The notes under the pieces are model-generated. The model worked only from the letters and a program-made list of their open reading frames with translations, was not told the DNA's origin and ran no database searches. DNA of 35,211 nt from Mesotaenium endlicherianum (taxonomy: Eukaryota > Streptophyta > Zygnematophyceae > Zygnematales > Mesotaeniaceae). The stretch covers positions 16,024 through 51,234 of the forward strand of contig WELA01008734.1 in assembly GCA_009602735.1 (NCBI GenBank), written 5' to 3'. The translations under genes were made by a program, and so were the position numbers. Shown one piece after another: positions 12,180-22,216 of the stretch (positions are counted from its first letter, which is position 1; each line of letters begins with the position of its first letter).

Positions 12180-12662
12180 TGTGACGTTTCTGCTTTTCGA
12201 GAGGGTCTTTCCTCGGTATTCAAGGAAAATTTAATTCAAGTGGAAGGAAAATTTTTATACTTGTGGAAATTGACTGTTTGTTTGTATCAATGATACGACA
12301 GTTTCTTTGTATTACGACTAGTTGTAATCCAAAATCTGTGATTGTCCATTATTCATAATAAGGACAATCAAAATAACTTAATCAAACAATGGTTAATTAA
12401 ACTATCATCTCATAATTATTCAAAGTAACTTTATGAATAATTATGTCGTACTTTTGCGAAGTAGTCGAATTACGTTACGACGCTTTTTGCAATAGTATCT
12501 CGGTCGTTTCGCCAATCGACCGGGAATCAATCGGCACACGTGTGTGGCGAATAATTCAATGTGATGCAATCATTTATCAAATAACTTATGATAAATAGTA
12601 TAACGTATTTTAGGTAATTGGGAAAACGTCCCAAATACGCCTAAAAAGCTCAAATCATTACA
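12180..12662 (-). repeat. 3' LTR of chromovirus 1 (483 bp, internally shortened)
   Basis: It aligns with the other LTR over both ends but lacks about 450 bp that the partner has between ttgac (about 17791) and gactgtttg (about 18250). A simple deletion between short gac repeats explains this. Twenty or more substitutions separate the pair by eye. Confidence 0.9.
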
Positions 12663-12680
12663 CTCCTCCCCCGTTAAAAG
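12663..12680 (-). other. polypurine tract of chromovirus 1
   Basis: On the minus strand a GGGGGAGGAG run sits directly before the TGTAATG start of the 3' LTR. This is the expected position of the primer for plus-strand DNA synthesis. Confidence 0.75.
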
Positions 12681-12803
12681 AACTTAACGTCCTCGTTAAG
12701 CGTACGTCTTTTAAGTCGTAGATGTGTCGATACTAGCCTTGACTAGCGGAAAACACTGGTGAGCGATTGGACTATGCATCATCACAGTGACGGAAAAGAG
12801 CGA

Positions 12804-13910
12804 TTACTTGGCCGCGTCTCTTTTGCGTTTGTTCCATGGCTTACGAAGAGCGCTTGGTAGCACATTTGCCTCGGCGCAAAGCTTTTGAGCATCAGCCCAT
12901 CGTAACCAATATTGTTGGACCAGGTCCTTACAATTAAGTAGGATTTCGTCTTGAGGTTCGTACGAGTTCCAACTGGAATCGTAATCTAGCCACTTTATCA
13001 AAAGCTCCACGCGTGGAGGTTTATGACGAGTGTAGCGGTGTCCTAAGACCTCCTCTACATCCCAGGCCTTATCATCATCGGCGAGTTCCAATTCCGGTGC
13101 TTGTGGCTGATAGCGGCCATCGGACCTAAACAGCTTCAGTAAACTGACATGGAACACAGGATGCGTTCGCCCCATGGATTTAGGCAAATCCAGTCGGTAT
13201 GCAAGAGGTCCAACCTTTGCGATAACGATAAAAGGGCCTACCCAGCGAGGCAGAAGCTTGCGCTTTCCTTGGTGCTTGAGTTTGAGGTTTTTAATTTGCA
13301 AAAATACTTTATTGCCAACTTGAAAACTTAACTCAGTCCTGTGCGTGTCAGCAAACTTTTTCTGCCGATCTCGAGCAGCGGCTAAAGCCAGCTTCGCGTT
13401 TTTGTGCACCTCTTGAAGAGAATGGACAAATAGGCGTGCACTTGGTACTCTCATGGTTGACAGCCCCGCCTCAGCGAAAACGATGCGCGTGAGAGGAGTG
13501 TGCAAATGTCGCCCATAGTTAAGGAAAAATGGAGTTTCCTTAACACTTTCCTGAGAAGCATTATTAACTGCGAACTCTGCGACTGAAAGGAGGGTATCCC
13601 AGTCGTCTTGGCGATTATTCACATAATGCCTAAGGAACTGTTGCAGAACGCGGTTCATTTGTTCTGTCTGACCGTCGGTCTGAGGATGGAAGCTAGTTGA
13701 CATCTTAAGTTTCGTGCCAAAATGCGAAAAAACTTCCTGCCAGAAGTGGCTCGTAAATCTACTGTCACGATCACTTATGATTTCTTTCGACATGCCATGC
13801 AACTTGAACACGTGATCGACGAAGAGACGTGCGGTCTCGACGGCATCAAGTGCTGGGGTAGTGGCCACAAAGTGTACCATCTTAGTGAAACGATCCACGA
13901 TCGTTAGCAC
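12804..13910 (-). pseudogene. chromovirus 1 integrase core and chromodomain
   Basis: 368-codon open frame. DRFTKMVHF, SDRDSRFTSHFW and HPQTDGQTEQMNR supply the D, D and E of the integrase catalytic triad. The C-terminal part has the GPFIVIAKVG...YRLDLP...HPVFHVSLLK region typical of gypsy integrases. It ends with a chromodomain around WDVEEVLGHR...ELLIKWLDY...NSYEP, which in this clade directs integration to particular chromatin. It is separated from the upstream pol frame by a frameshift and a TGA near 13920, so it would not be made as part of an intact polyprotein. Confidence 0.9.
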
Positions 13911-13960
13911 CCCACTGTGTCCTCAATCGGTGGTAGGCAATTCAACGACAAAGTCGAGGC

Positions 13961-15694
13961 TTATGCTTTCCCAAGGAGCACATGCAAGTTCCAATGGTTG
14001 CAACTTCCCAGCGGGCAACGTATTGCTCGGCTTATTCCTCTGTGACATGTTGCGCAGTTGATGATGTACTCGGCAACATCAACCATAAGGGACGGCCAAA
14101 TGTACCCTCGGCGCAAAGAGTGTGTGGTTTTGGTAATTCCATGATGACCTGAGTAAGGAGAGTCATGCGCTTCTCGTAGTAGCACATGTCTTACTCGGCC
14201 TTCTGGGACAGCAATGCGCCCATTCTGCCACCAAAAACCGTCCTCAAACGAATAGTTTGAGTGTTCTTTCCTTTTATTCATACTGTCCATCGTTACGGCT
14301 ACACCGTTCAAGCCAGTACCCTGGAGATCTAGGAAAAACGGATCTTTGAGATAGCCCTCGTGAAATAGTTGATGCAGGTCAAGTATTTCCGAGTTATGCA
14401 TGCTATCCAAATCGGGTGTGCCCGCGTCACCAGGCTGGTTGCGGTCAAACGTCTGGGGGGGTACTGTAGAATCAAGGGTGGCCGCCCTCGAAACCTGACC
14501 ATTTCGTTCTCGCAAGCTCGCAACAGTCCCCAACATCAAGTGGTGGTGAGGAATTTGACTTAGAGGATCAGCAACATTGTTGCGGCCTGGGCGATACGCC
14601 CACTCAAAGTGGAATCGTTGCAAGAACTCAGACCATCTCGTCTGTCTCCTCGATAGCGTTGGCTGAATTTGAAAGAAAGTATTTGGGCAGTGGTCCGTAA
14701 CCACTGTCAAACTTTTGCAGCCTTCCAAATAACATCGCCAAGTTTTCAAAGCGTATATGACTGCCCAGAGCTCCTGCTCTATCGTTGAGTAATTTTGTTC
14801 GGCAGGTGTCAGCTTTCGACTCTCAAAACTGATAGGCTGGCCTGCTTGCAGCAGTACAGCCCCTATTCCAACACCAGACGCATTGGCGACGACCTCGTAA
14901 GGCAAGTCGGGATCGGCTAATGAAAGAAGTGGCGCATTCGTGAGTGCATACTTAATGCCCTCAAACGCATGTTGCGTATTCCCATCCCAAATGAACGTCT
15001 TGTCTTTCCTTGTCAGAGCAGTGAGTGGCGCGGCCATCACTGAATAACCTTGCATAAACTTACAAAAGTAGTTAGCAAACCCGAGGAATGAACGTACAGT
15101 ATGTATATCGGTTGGGACAGGCCAGTCAGCGACACACGCTATCTTGGCTGGGTCAGGGCGCACCCCTTTCGAACCCACTATATGTCCCAGGTACAGCAGT
15201 TCATCCTTTAGGAAGGGACATTTATTGAGCTTAGCGTACAGCTGCTGCTCACGAAGGATTTGCAACACCAACTCGAGGTGCTTATAATGCTCGTCCCTGG
15301 TCTTTGAGTAGGCGAGGATATTGTCGAGGTAAACCTGGACGAATTTCCCCAAGTAAGGTCTTAAAAAATCGTTTATGGTACTTTGGAATGTCGCTGGTGC
15401 ATTGGTAAGTCCAAAACTTAGGACTTTGTATTGGAAATGCCCAATAGACGTTTGAAACGCTGTTTTGGGGACATCCTCTGGTGTGATTCGAATCTGATGA
15501 TAGCCTTGGGCTAAATCAAGCGAGGAGAACACGCATGCCCCCGGCAACAAATTAAACAAATCATCAATGCGAGGCAACAAATAGCGGTTCTTGACCGTTA
15601 TGTTGCGCACGATAATCAATGCACATTCTAAGCGTCCCATCTTTCTTTTGGACAAAGAGGATGGGGGCCCCAAATGGAGAAGAGCTCGGCTCAA
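13961..15694 (-). pseudogene. chromovirus 1 RT, RNase H and integrase zinc domain
   Basis: 577-codon open frame; real pol similarity starts near NITVKNRYLLPRIDDLF. RT motifs SSLDLAQGYHQIRI and [11 protein letters not shown] are present, but the catalytic YxDD box reads YLDN (15331-15320). RNase H follows, but its first catalytic Asp is Asn in VVANASGVGIGAVL (14884-14882); the TDH motif is present. The HHCC zinc finger of integrase is partly readable (EAHDSPYSGHHG ... CATCH). The frame then breaks at about 14030 and similarity continues in another frame. The two Asp-to-Asn changes alone should abolish activity. Confidence 0.92.
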
Positions 15695-16877
15695 TCCAGC
15701 CTTTCTCCAGCAAGTTGCTAATTTGATCTTTCATCTCGGTCATTTCCAACGGGCTTAGGCAATAAATCGGTCGCCAAGTCGGTTGAGAATCGGGAACGAG
15801 AGGGATGGTATGTCCAATACCCCTATCAGGCGGAAGCCCGGCTGGTATTTCACTTGAAAACACTGACTTATACTTTTGCAAAAGAGCAAAAAGGTCGGCT
15901 GTGAGTGTTTCTTCATGACCAGTAGTGTCCAACATCGGTTCTTGCGTAAAGAGCGTAGTTGAAGTTGCTGAGGAATCGGGTCTTAGTAATTCAAAGAAAA
16001 CATTTTGACCGTGCTTTGCCAAACGTCGCGCTTGCTTTATGGACAATAGAAGAGTCTTCGAAGGACTTTCCAAGGCCATATCGGGCTTAAGGGACTGAAG
16101 AGAAATCTTCCTGGTCCCCTTGCGTACAATGCATGTCTTTTGACTGAAGTCAAGCAATGCACTTGTTTGCGTAAGCCAATCATTACCCAAAACTGCGTCG
16201 ATTCCATGCGGCAATTCAGTTACGTAGAATTGTACACGCCCATGGAAGGACTGCACGCTGAGCGGTAATTTAAGCATTCCAGTAATGCAAGCTAACGAGC
16301 CATCGCCAAGGCGAAGAGTCTCGTCCTTGAGTATTGGAAACAACTTCATCCCTTGTGCAAAACGTGCACTAATGAAGCTTACTGACGCGCCTGAATCAAT
16401 GACTGTAAAGCATGATTTACCTGAAACTTTCGTTTCAAATGTCATACTTAATCCCAAAGAAGCATTATGCATCACCAGCAACGTCCTCGCCTTGAGAGGA
16501 ATGTGGGAAATATGGAGGTCCTTTACCAAAATCCCATTTTGCATTGCTGTCCTTGCGCGAAACCGAGTAATCGGGTCAAAGTACGCGCGAATATGTGTGA
16601 ATGCAGCAATATATATTGGTGCAAGACACTTGTGCATTTTCCGTAAGCGAGATAAGTGTTCGTAACACTTGGCAAGGTTAGGATCATGCGGCTGAAAGTG
16701 CAAGAACATGGTATCATGGATGCACTCGAGTTCCAAGAACTCAGCAAAGCTCAACACTGGCATACAAATATATTCGTTTTGAAGTATATTTATATCGGGT
16801 ATGCCTGAGTGAACAAGGATTCTTGGGGCTTGCGCGCAAACTCCTAGAATTTCCTGCTCACTAAGTCGTGTTGTCAA
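15564..16877 (-). pseudogene. chromovirus 1 protease and start of RT
   Basis: 437-codon open frame. About 150 residues without a recognised domain come first, then an aspartic protease (VIDSGASVSFISARF, residues 159-173; AVLGNDWL downstream) and the N-terminal RT region (GWIEPSSSPFGAPILFVQKK, RMCIDYRA). The last residues are out of frame with the rest of RT, which continues in the 13961-15694 frame, so a frameshift lies at about 15600-15690. There is no ATG at the upstream end; the frame is the same as that of the preceding gag-like ORF and is separated from it only by stop codons. Confidence 0.88.
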
Positions 16878-16898
16878 AAGCTAGACAATAGCTATTTA

Positions 16899-17543
16899 TC
16901 ACAAATAAGGGCAGCGAATATAATCGACGCTAGCATTTATGCAGTGGCCGCAATAATGGTCGCTTGACCGATCACGGTACAAATCCCTGTCAAAGAGATG
17001 CTCGAAAAGACTAACACGGTGGTTAGACCACATGGAATCGACATACCCACGATATGTTGTGTATCCACGAACGGGCATGGGCGGACAGACAAAACCCGAG
17101 CGGTTGCGGAAACGAGGACTATACACATTTTGATAGTCCTCTAGGGTGGGTTGGTCGCGCAATTCCATCCAATGCCCATAATTGTTCCACATGTGGTAGT
17201 AGTGCTCATATTCAAAAAACGGCAAAGAATCAATGACATCCGGCCGTTCACGAGGCGCACGAGGCGACGGTGTCCGGCCACGTGGAGAGCGAGAGCGGGA
17301 AGGTTCGGGTTGGTGGTTCCGAGGCTCAGCGGGGGTGGGAGGTGTGGGTGACGAGCGTTCCGGCGAAAGTATCTCGTACGATCGAAGATCGACGGGCGAC
17401 GAGCGCTGCGAGCCGGGCGGAGCCATAGGCGAATAAGTCCGCGACGGCCGAGTCGGCGCCGAGGCAACACGCGGCGAGACGCGAGGCCGGCGGGGTGAAT
17501 CGTCGTCGATGTAGATGATTTCGATCCGACGACCGCGAGCCAT
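16899..17543 (-). CDS. chromovirus 1 gag-position ORF (atypical)
   Basis: ATG at 17543, about 155 nt inside the 5' LTR, opening MARGRRIEIIYIDDDSPRRP. A Ser/Pro/Arg-rich segment (about residues 20-95) leads into a Tyr/Trp/Arg-rich tail with CGHCINASVDYIRC near the end. The gag capsid pattern and CCHC knuckle seen in chromovirus 2 are absent. The frame ends TGA TAA and, after a few codons, TAG, then resumes in the same frame as protease/RT. Position argues for gag; sequence does not confirm it. Confidence 0.6.
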   Translation of the reverse strand: MARGRRIEIIYIDDDSPRRPRVSPRVASAPTRPSRTYSPMAPPGSQRSSPVDLRSYEILSPERSSPTPPTPAEPRNHQPEPSRSRSPRGRTPSPRAPRERPDVIDSLPFFEYEHYYHMWNNYGHWMELRDQPTLEDYQNVYSPRFRNRSGFVCPPMPVRGYTTYRGYVDSMWSNHRVSLFEHLFDRDLYRDRSSDHYCGHCINASVDYIRCPYL

Positions 17544-17679
17544 GGCGAACTGGAAACGAATTGGGGGCGAATCTATACAGAATCAAGATATCGGTTAGAT
17601 TCGACGACAGAGTCCGGCAGAAAATCCAGCAGATTTTCTGAACATAATTAAAAAAATAAAAAATCCTTGGAGAAATCGA

Positions 17680-17697
17680 GATCGGCTCCGATATCAA
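17680..17697 (-). other. primer binding site of chromovirus 1 (tRNA-iMet type)
   Basis: Immediately inside the 5' LTR the minus strand reads TTGATATCGGAGCC. This matches the usual initiator-Met primer site TGGTATCAGAGCC at 11 of 13 positions. Confidence 0.75.
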
Positions 17698-18640
17698 TGT
17701 GACGTTTCTGCTTTTTGAGAGGATATTTCCTTGGTATTCAAGGAATATTTAATTCAAGTGGAAGGAAAATCTGTATACTTGTGGAAATTGACGAATACTC
17801 GAAAGAGCGGAAGTGAAAACTAACGTAGAATGTGTGCTTGTGAGAGTTGCACTCACAATGACTCTGCAGGTATTTAGACCTGCACAACATGAGGCACTGG
17901 AGTGCTTCGAGTCACCACCTAGGGCACTGGTTCATGTTCAACAAAAACGGTCAAAGGGACGTGTCCCATTCGGCCGAATGCTCGAAACGCTCAGTTGGCC
18001 GTTTGGAGACTTTTCGACGGTTTCCGAAAAACCGTTTCGCGCCAAACGGGCGTTTTCGCGTTCTCGCGACTTTCCGAAAAAGTTGCGATTGATCACAGAG
18101 TCGCGTACAGATGCTTTTGTCATGAACCAGTTGTATAAAAAGCTACTTTGGCCAATCGGTTAGGTGTGAACGTTTCAAACGGATGTCGCGGGTTCGAATC
18201 CGCTCGGATGCAAAGCGACTTTTCGTATTTCGTTTCGTTTGACTTTACGACTGTTTGTTCGTATTTATGATACGACAATGTCTTCGTATTACGACTAGTT
18301 GTAATCCGAAATCTGTGATTGTCCATTACTCGTAATAATGAAAATCAAAATAACTTAATCAAACAATGATTAATTAAATTATCATCTCATAATTATTCAA
18401 AGTAACTTTATGAATAATTATGTCGTACTTTTGCGAAGTAGTCGAATTACATAACGACGCTTTTTGCAATAGTATCTCGGTCGTTTTGCCAATCGACCGG
18501 GAATTAATCGGCACACGCGTGTGGCGAATAATTCAATGTGATGCAATCCATTTATCAAATAATTTATGGTAAATAGTATAACGTATTTTAGGTAATTGGG
18601 AAAACGTCCCAAATACGCCTAAAAAGCTCAAATCGTTACA
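17698..18640 (-). repeat. 5' LTR of chromovirus 1 (943 bp)
   Basis: The full-length partner of the 12180-12662 LTR, carrying an extra ~450 bp (about 17792-18240) with a tRNA-like stretch near its right side. On the minus strand it starts TGTAACG and ends CACA. Confidence 0.9.
18142..18217 (+). other. tRNA-like sequence with A and B boxes inside the LTR
   Basis: TGGCCAATCGGTTAGG (about 18149-18164) resembles a tRNA D-arm/A box, and GGGTTCGAATCC (about 18190-18201) is a perfect B box; the spacing fits one tRNA. The T stem lacks one base, and the anticodon and acceptor stems pair poorly, so this is a tRNA-derived relic rather than a functional tRNA. It lies antisense to the retroelement. Confidence 0.45.
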
Positions 18641-18913
18641 CACTTTGGCACTCTATGTAATCACACGTAATTTTTGGAACTCTCATGATTCAATGTCCTA
18701 CTTTCTGAACTCCAATCAAAATTTTCGTCACAGGGCCTGTCCTTGTCACTAAATTGAATCTGTGACACTAAAACTCACTAAAAACTCCCAAAATTCATAA
18801 CTTTTTCAATACTTGTCCAAATGACTTGAAATAAAGACCAAAGTTCTTCTAAAATCACACTCTATGCATATAAAATGCTAGAAAGATACAAACTACACTT
18901 TGATAACCTTACA
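18641..18913 (-). mobile_element. solo-LTR-like insertion, right half
   Basis: Continuation of the element that starts at 11741, beginning with the CACTT duplication made by chromovirus 1. It ends CTTACA at 18913, directly before ATGGT (18914-18918). Confidence 0.7.
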
Positions 18914-19135
18914 ATGGTGGACGCTAGAGGACGAGTGTATTGCAACGAGAGAATAGGCCAGACAACACATCAAGAGAGTGGGAAGAGAGCTCTATCTACC
19001 ATCATAGAGCTACCATTGAGTAGAAATGAAAGACAAAAGAGGAAGAAGGTGGTGTTCAAGCGACGACAGCTGGCACCAGTTGTGACAAGATCTGATCCAG
19101 CAGACATGAAAGGAGCATCTGGAGAAGGAGAGTAG
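18914..19135 (+). pseudogene. transposase-like ORF, C-terminal part
   Basis: Removing the insertion and one copy of ATGGT joins KVMV (ending 11740) in frame to DARGRVYCNERIGQ here. The frame then runs to TAG at 19133-19135. The tail is basic (NERQKRKKVVFKRRQL) and ends DMKGASGEGE. The exact restoration of the frame across a 7.2-kb nested insertion is strong evidence that both parts were one gene. The stop abuts the stop of the convergent minus-strand ORF. Confidence 0.65.
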
Positions 19136-20319
19136 CTAGAAAACATGCTTAGTGTAGGAAGGAAACATTAAATGAAATGTACAATATGTATATATGCAGC
19201 TCACCTGATTAGCTGGAGTCTTTCTCCTGTTGGCAACTACCTCGCGCGCTCTCTTCATAAGCTCTTTTGATGACAAGTGCTTGCCTTCTCTTACCAAAGC
19301 TTGCATTGCTTGAGCATGCTCCTTCTTTTGTTGCGCAATCATCCTGTCTTCCTCTTCTCTGTGTTGAAGCACTTGCCTCACTTCATCTGCAACCTTAGCT
19401 CTTGCCTCTCTCATAACTTGTATAGGAGCCTGTTTAGCTAGCTTAGAGGTAATAGGAGGTTGAGGTGCAAAAGTAGCATGAGAATCTGCTTTTCTTTCAG
19501 CAGGTGTGCGCAGATCCTGTGATCTTTGCATTTTCAACTCACGAGCTGCTAAATCAGCAACTTCTTGCAACTCACAGGCTCTCTTGTAGTTCTCCCTCTC
19601 TCTCTCTCAATCCTCTCTTGCTCCTTCTGTAGCAAGTTAGCTTTTGCAATTTGTGCTGCCTCTATCATGGCATTCTTAACTTCAAGCCCATGTGCTTGCA
19701 TCCTAAGAGGATAATCTGCAAGTTTATAGTGTATGTGAGTGATAGTATCAATATGATGATGTGCCTTCCTAACAAGTCTGTCATAACACTGGTCAGGGGC
19801 CATCACAACATGCCCCCCCCTGTTTAAGACTGAAAATGAAAAGTTTAAAGTGAGAGTTTTCTCTCCTGACTTGTTCATCCTCCATTCCATAAAAAAAGGG
19901 GGGACAAAAGCTACCACCTCTCTTAATTTTGGAAGCAATTTGGCAGCCCCATAGCCCAAATCAGCATTCACAGATTGAAAGCAAAGAACAGCATCTAAAT
20001 CCTCTACAATCCAACACACTCTTCAAATACTTCGAGACACCATGGGCTCGGTATTGGTAATATAGTGGGACACTTTCTTGCCTACATGTGCAAAAAGAGA
20101 CTCAAACAAGTTCTTAGGCACGTTCACATCACTAATGCGAACACTTGCTTGAGGAGTAGAGTCTATCCTCTTATGAACACCTCTTCTATAAATAACAAGC
20201 CAGCCCATAAGGTCCACTTCTACAGCCCGCATGAAAGACTTGTTGCACTTCTAACAGTAGAAAAGTCCCACACTTCTTGTTGCACCACAGTTGCTGCAGT
20301 AATTGGGGAATGACGCCAT
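19136..20319 (-). pseudogene. convergent zinc-ribbon/coiled-coil ORF, function unknown
   Basis: ATG at 20319 (MASFPNYCSNCGATR). One frame runs with TAG at 20253-20251 and TGA at 20025-20023, both readable as C-to-T changes (CAG, CGA). Near 19600, in a (GA)n run, the frame slips once and continues as CELQEVADLAAREL. The N-terminus has CSNCG and, after the TAG, KCNKSF, a CxxC...CxxC zinc ribbon whose fourth-Cys pair spans the stop. The middle contains FVPPFFMEWRMNK and HVVMAPDQCYDRLVRKAHHH, and the C-terminal third is a charged coiled coil (KEQERIERERG; QHREEEDRMIAQQKKEHAQA). I do not recognise the family. A GTGAGC donor-like site follows PANQ, so the last 21 codons might be intronic; unspliced, the stop touches that of the plus-strand ORF. 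Confidence 0.55.
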
Positions 20320-20364
20320 GCTATAGAGGGCGGTCTTCCCGGCCTGGTTCTAACCGTCCTAGCC

Positions 20365-20857
20365 TGTAGTGAAACAGATAGATGAAGTACTTAGTGAAAT
20401 GTAATACTTTATCTATTCAAGACAAGGATCTTTGAACACAAGTGGTAGCTTCTTGAAAGAGAGATGGCTTCTTGAAAGTTAATATATTTCTGGATTTTGA
20501 CAAGTACAAGATGATTCTGGAATGTCTTTCTATGTTCTAGCTCTTGTTTATATACTTGCAAAATAAGTAATTTCTGATAAGGTGTATGTTGATGTGTTGG
20601 CACCCAACACATCCCAAAACTTTCCACCTCTTTCTAGAATAATGTACACATGTCCTTTTGACCTAAAAATGGCACATTTGACTTTTGCCACGTGGAGTTC
20701 TTCTAGGTCTTTCCTCTAACTTTGAAAATGCTTTAGAAGGTTTAAAGGACATGGACCAAGTCACTAGAGTACCTATTCACACTTGAATCCTCACAATACT
20801 ACTCCAAATATATTTGAAGATATTGCAAACTAATATCTAATAACTCAAATCACTACA
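20365..20857 (-). repeat. 3' LTR of chromovirus 2 (493 bp)
   Basis: Aligns end to end with 26577-27078. It begins TGTAGTGAAACAGATAGATG and ends AAATCACTACA. Confidence 0.95.
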
Positions 20858-21760
20858 TCACCCATTCGCCAAAAAAAGCGACGTCTCGGCGTGTCAAGTC
20901 AGGTCTTACACATGTGGAGCAGACTAGTCAACATCTTCAAGTCAAGTGCCACACATGTGAAGAGGATTAGTCCAAGGCGCCAAGTCAGGTGCTACACATG
21001 TAAGGTAGACTAGGCAAGGTCGTGGGTGGTGTGACCTTATTGGCTAGCCTACTCCTTGATGATAAAGAAAATTGTACAACTTGGCCCAGAATCTGCCACA
21101 AATTCAAAAATTCATAGCGGCCACAGAACTGCTCCAAATCTAAAAATTTGAAAGCCAGACGGACCGCATGGAAGAACTCTACCGGGTCACCAAATTTGAG
21201 AGCATTCTAATTTCTGGAGTGTTGTTGAGAGCTGAGAGAGTAGGCACTCCTCCAAAGCTGTGCAGAAACTTCTGAGAATCATAAGTCCTTCTATACTTCT
21301 TCAAATTCTGCAAACTAAGTCTCAATTTGGGCGTTGTAAGATGTTCTACCAGAGTCTTGAGTTTCACAGCATTCCATGTTCAGGAGAGGGCACAATGTCA
21401 GAAGGCATATTCTGCCCTAACAATGCCAGCAGCTTGACCCCCTTCTACTTAGCGTATTATATCTCTCTCACCAGTGCTTCAAATTGAACAAACTTGGACT
21501 CTAAATGACCGGCTACTTATGGGCTACAGCCAGGTAGATTTTCAGAATTTATTATGCGCAGACCTATCACCAGTAGCAATTTTAGTTTTCTGTCTAGAAA
21601 CTGCAAGAAGAGAAAAGTGTCTAATGTCATTTTTTCCTCTTTGTGGTTCTTGCAGGCTGCCTCCAAGGGGTCTTCTGCTGCTTCTTGATGGTGGCAGGCT
21701 GCCTTCGTGAAGTCTTCGGGCTTCTAGTAGAGAGACTTGGGGCTGGTCCAAGATGGGGGT
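20858..21760 (-). other. 3' spacer of chromovirus 2
   Basis: Region between the 3' LTR and the chromodomain. Apart from the ~48-bp units and a CTGCCT-rich patch at about 21650-21710, nothing recognisable is seen; it has short open frames without family features. Confidence 0.5.
20890..21040. repeat. three diverged ~48-bp tandem units in the 3' spacer of chromovirus 2
   Basis: Units share gtcaagtcaggt/gtcaagtg, then (c)acacatgtg-aag-agactag. They lie between the chromodomain ORF and the 3' LTR. Confidence 0.6.
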
Positions 21761-22216
21761 TTAGGCATGGAAGCGCTTCAACTTTCTCTGAACTTTGTCA
21801 AGGTAGTGCGCCGCCACCCAACTATTCTTCGAATCTGGATATCCTTTCCACTTGATCAAGTATTGCTGCTGTCTCCTGAAATTTCTCATAGCCACTATGT
21901 CTTCCACTTCGTACTCCAAATGATCATCCACTATTGTTGGGGCTGGTGGGGTTGTCACACGTCCTGGGAACTTGTTGTCGGGTTGCACATATGGCTTGAA
22001 GAGGGAAGCGTGGAATACGGGGTCGATGTGCATAGTCTGGGGAAGTTCTAGCTTGAAAGCAACGGGGTTGACTTGCTGGATAATCTTGAAGGGTCCCAAA
22101 TACTTGGGAGAGAACTTGTTGCCGGCAGGCCTGTTGTTCAGGGAAATACTCTTGGATGATAGTAACACATTGTCACCCACTCTGTACGTAATTTCTCTTC
22201 TGGACCTGTTTGCCAC
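21761..22216 (-). CDS. chromovirus 2 integrase C-terminus and chromodomain
   Basis: Open frame starting in the integrase tail (YRVGDNVLLSSKSI, KFSPKYLGPFKIIQQVN, HPVFHASLFKP-like). It ends in a chromodomain: EYEVEDIVAMRN, QYLIKWKGYPDSKNSW. It is out of frame with the integrase core at 22268-22662; a single N at 22267 lies close to the frame change, so this may be a base-call problem rather than real decay. Confidence 0.85.
   Translation of the reverse strand: MANRSRREITYRVGDNVLLSSKSISLNNRPAGNKFSPKYLGPFKIIQQVNPVAFKLELPQTMHIDPVFHASLFKPYVQPDNKFPGRVTTPPAPTIVDDHLEYEVEDIVAMRNFRRQQQYLIKWKGYPDSKNSWVAAHYLDKVQRKLKRFHA

Larger units (their letters stand above)
12180..18640 (-). mobile_element. Ty3/gypsy chromovirus 1, complete but inactive, minus orientation
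   Basis: LTRs at 12180-12662 and 17698-18640 both start TGTGACG and end with TTACA on the plus strand; the 5-bp duplication CACTT sits at 12175-12179 and 18641-18645. Read on the minus strand the order is LTR, primer site, gag-like, protease, RT, RNase H, integrase, chromodomain, polypurine tract, LTR, which is the Ty3/gypsy chromovirus order. It is nested inside the solo-LTR-like insertion. The coding region is broken by a gag/pol stop cluster, at least two frameshifts (about 15600-15690 and about 14030) and a stop near 13920, and catalytic Asp residues in RT and RNase H are replaced by Asn. Confidence 0.93.

Noticed and set aside
18875..19135. Independent small gene starting at ATG 18875
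   Set aside because: The first part lies within the solo-LTR-like insertion. Frame continuity across the ATGGT duplication shows that the coding part belongs to the interrupted transposase-like ORF.
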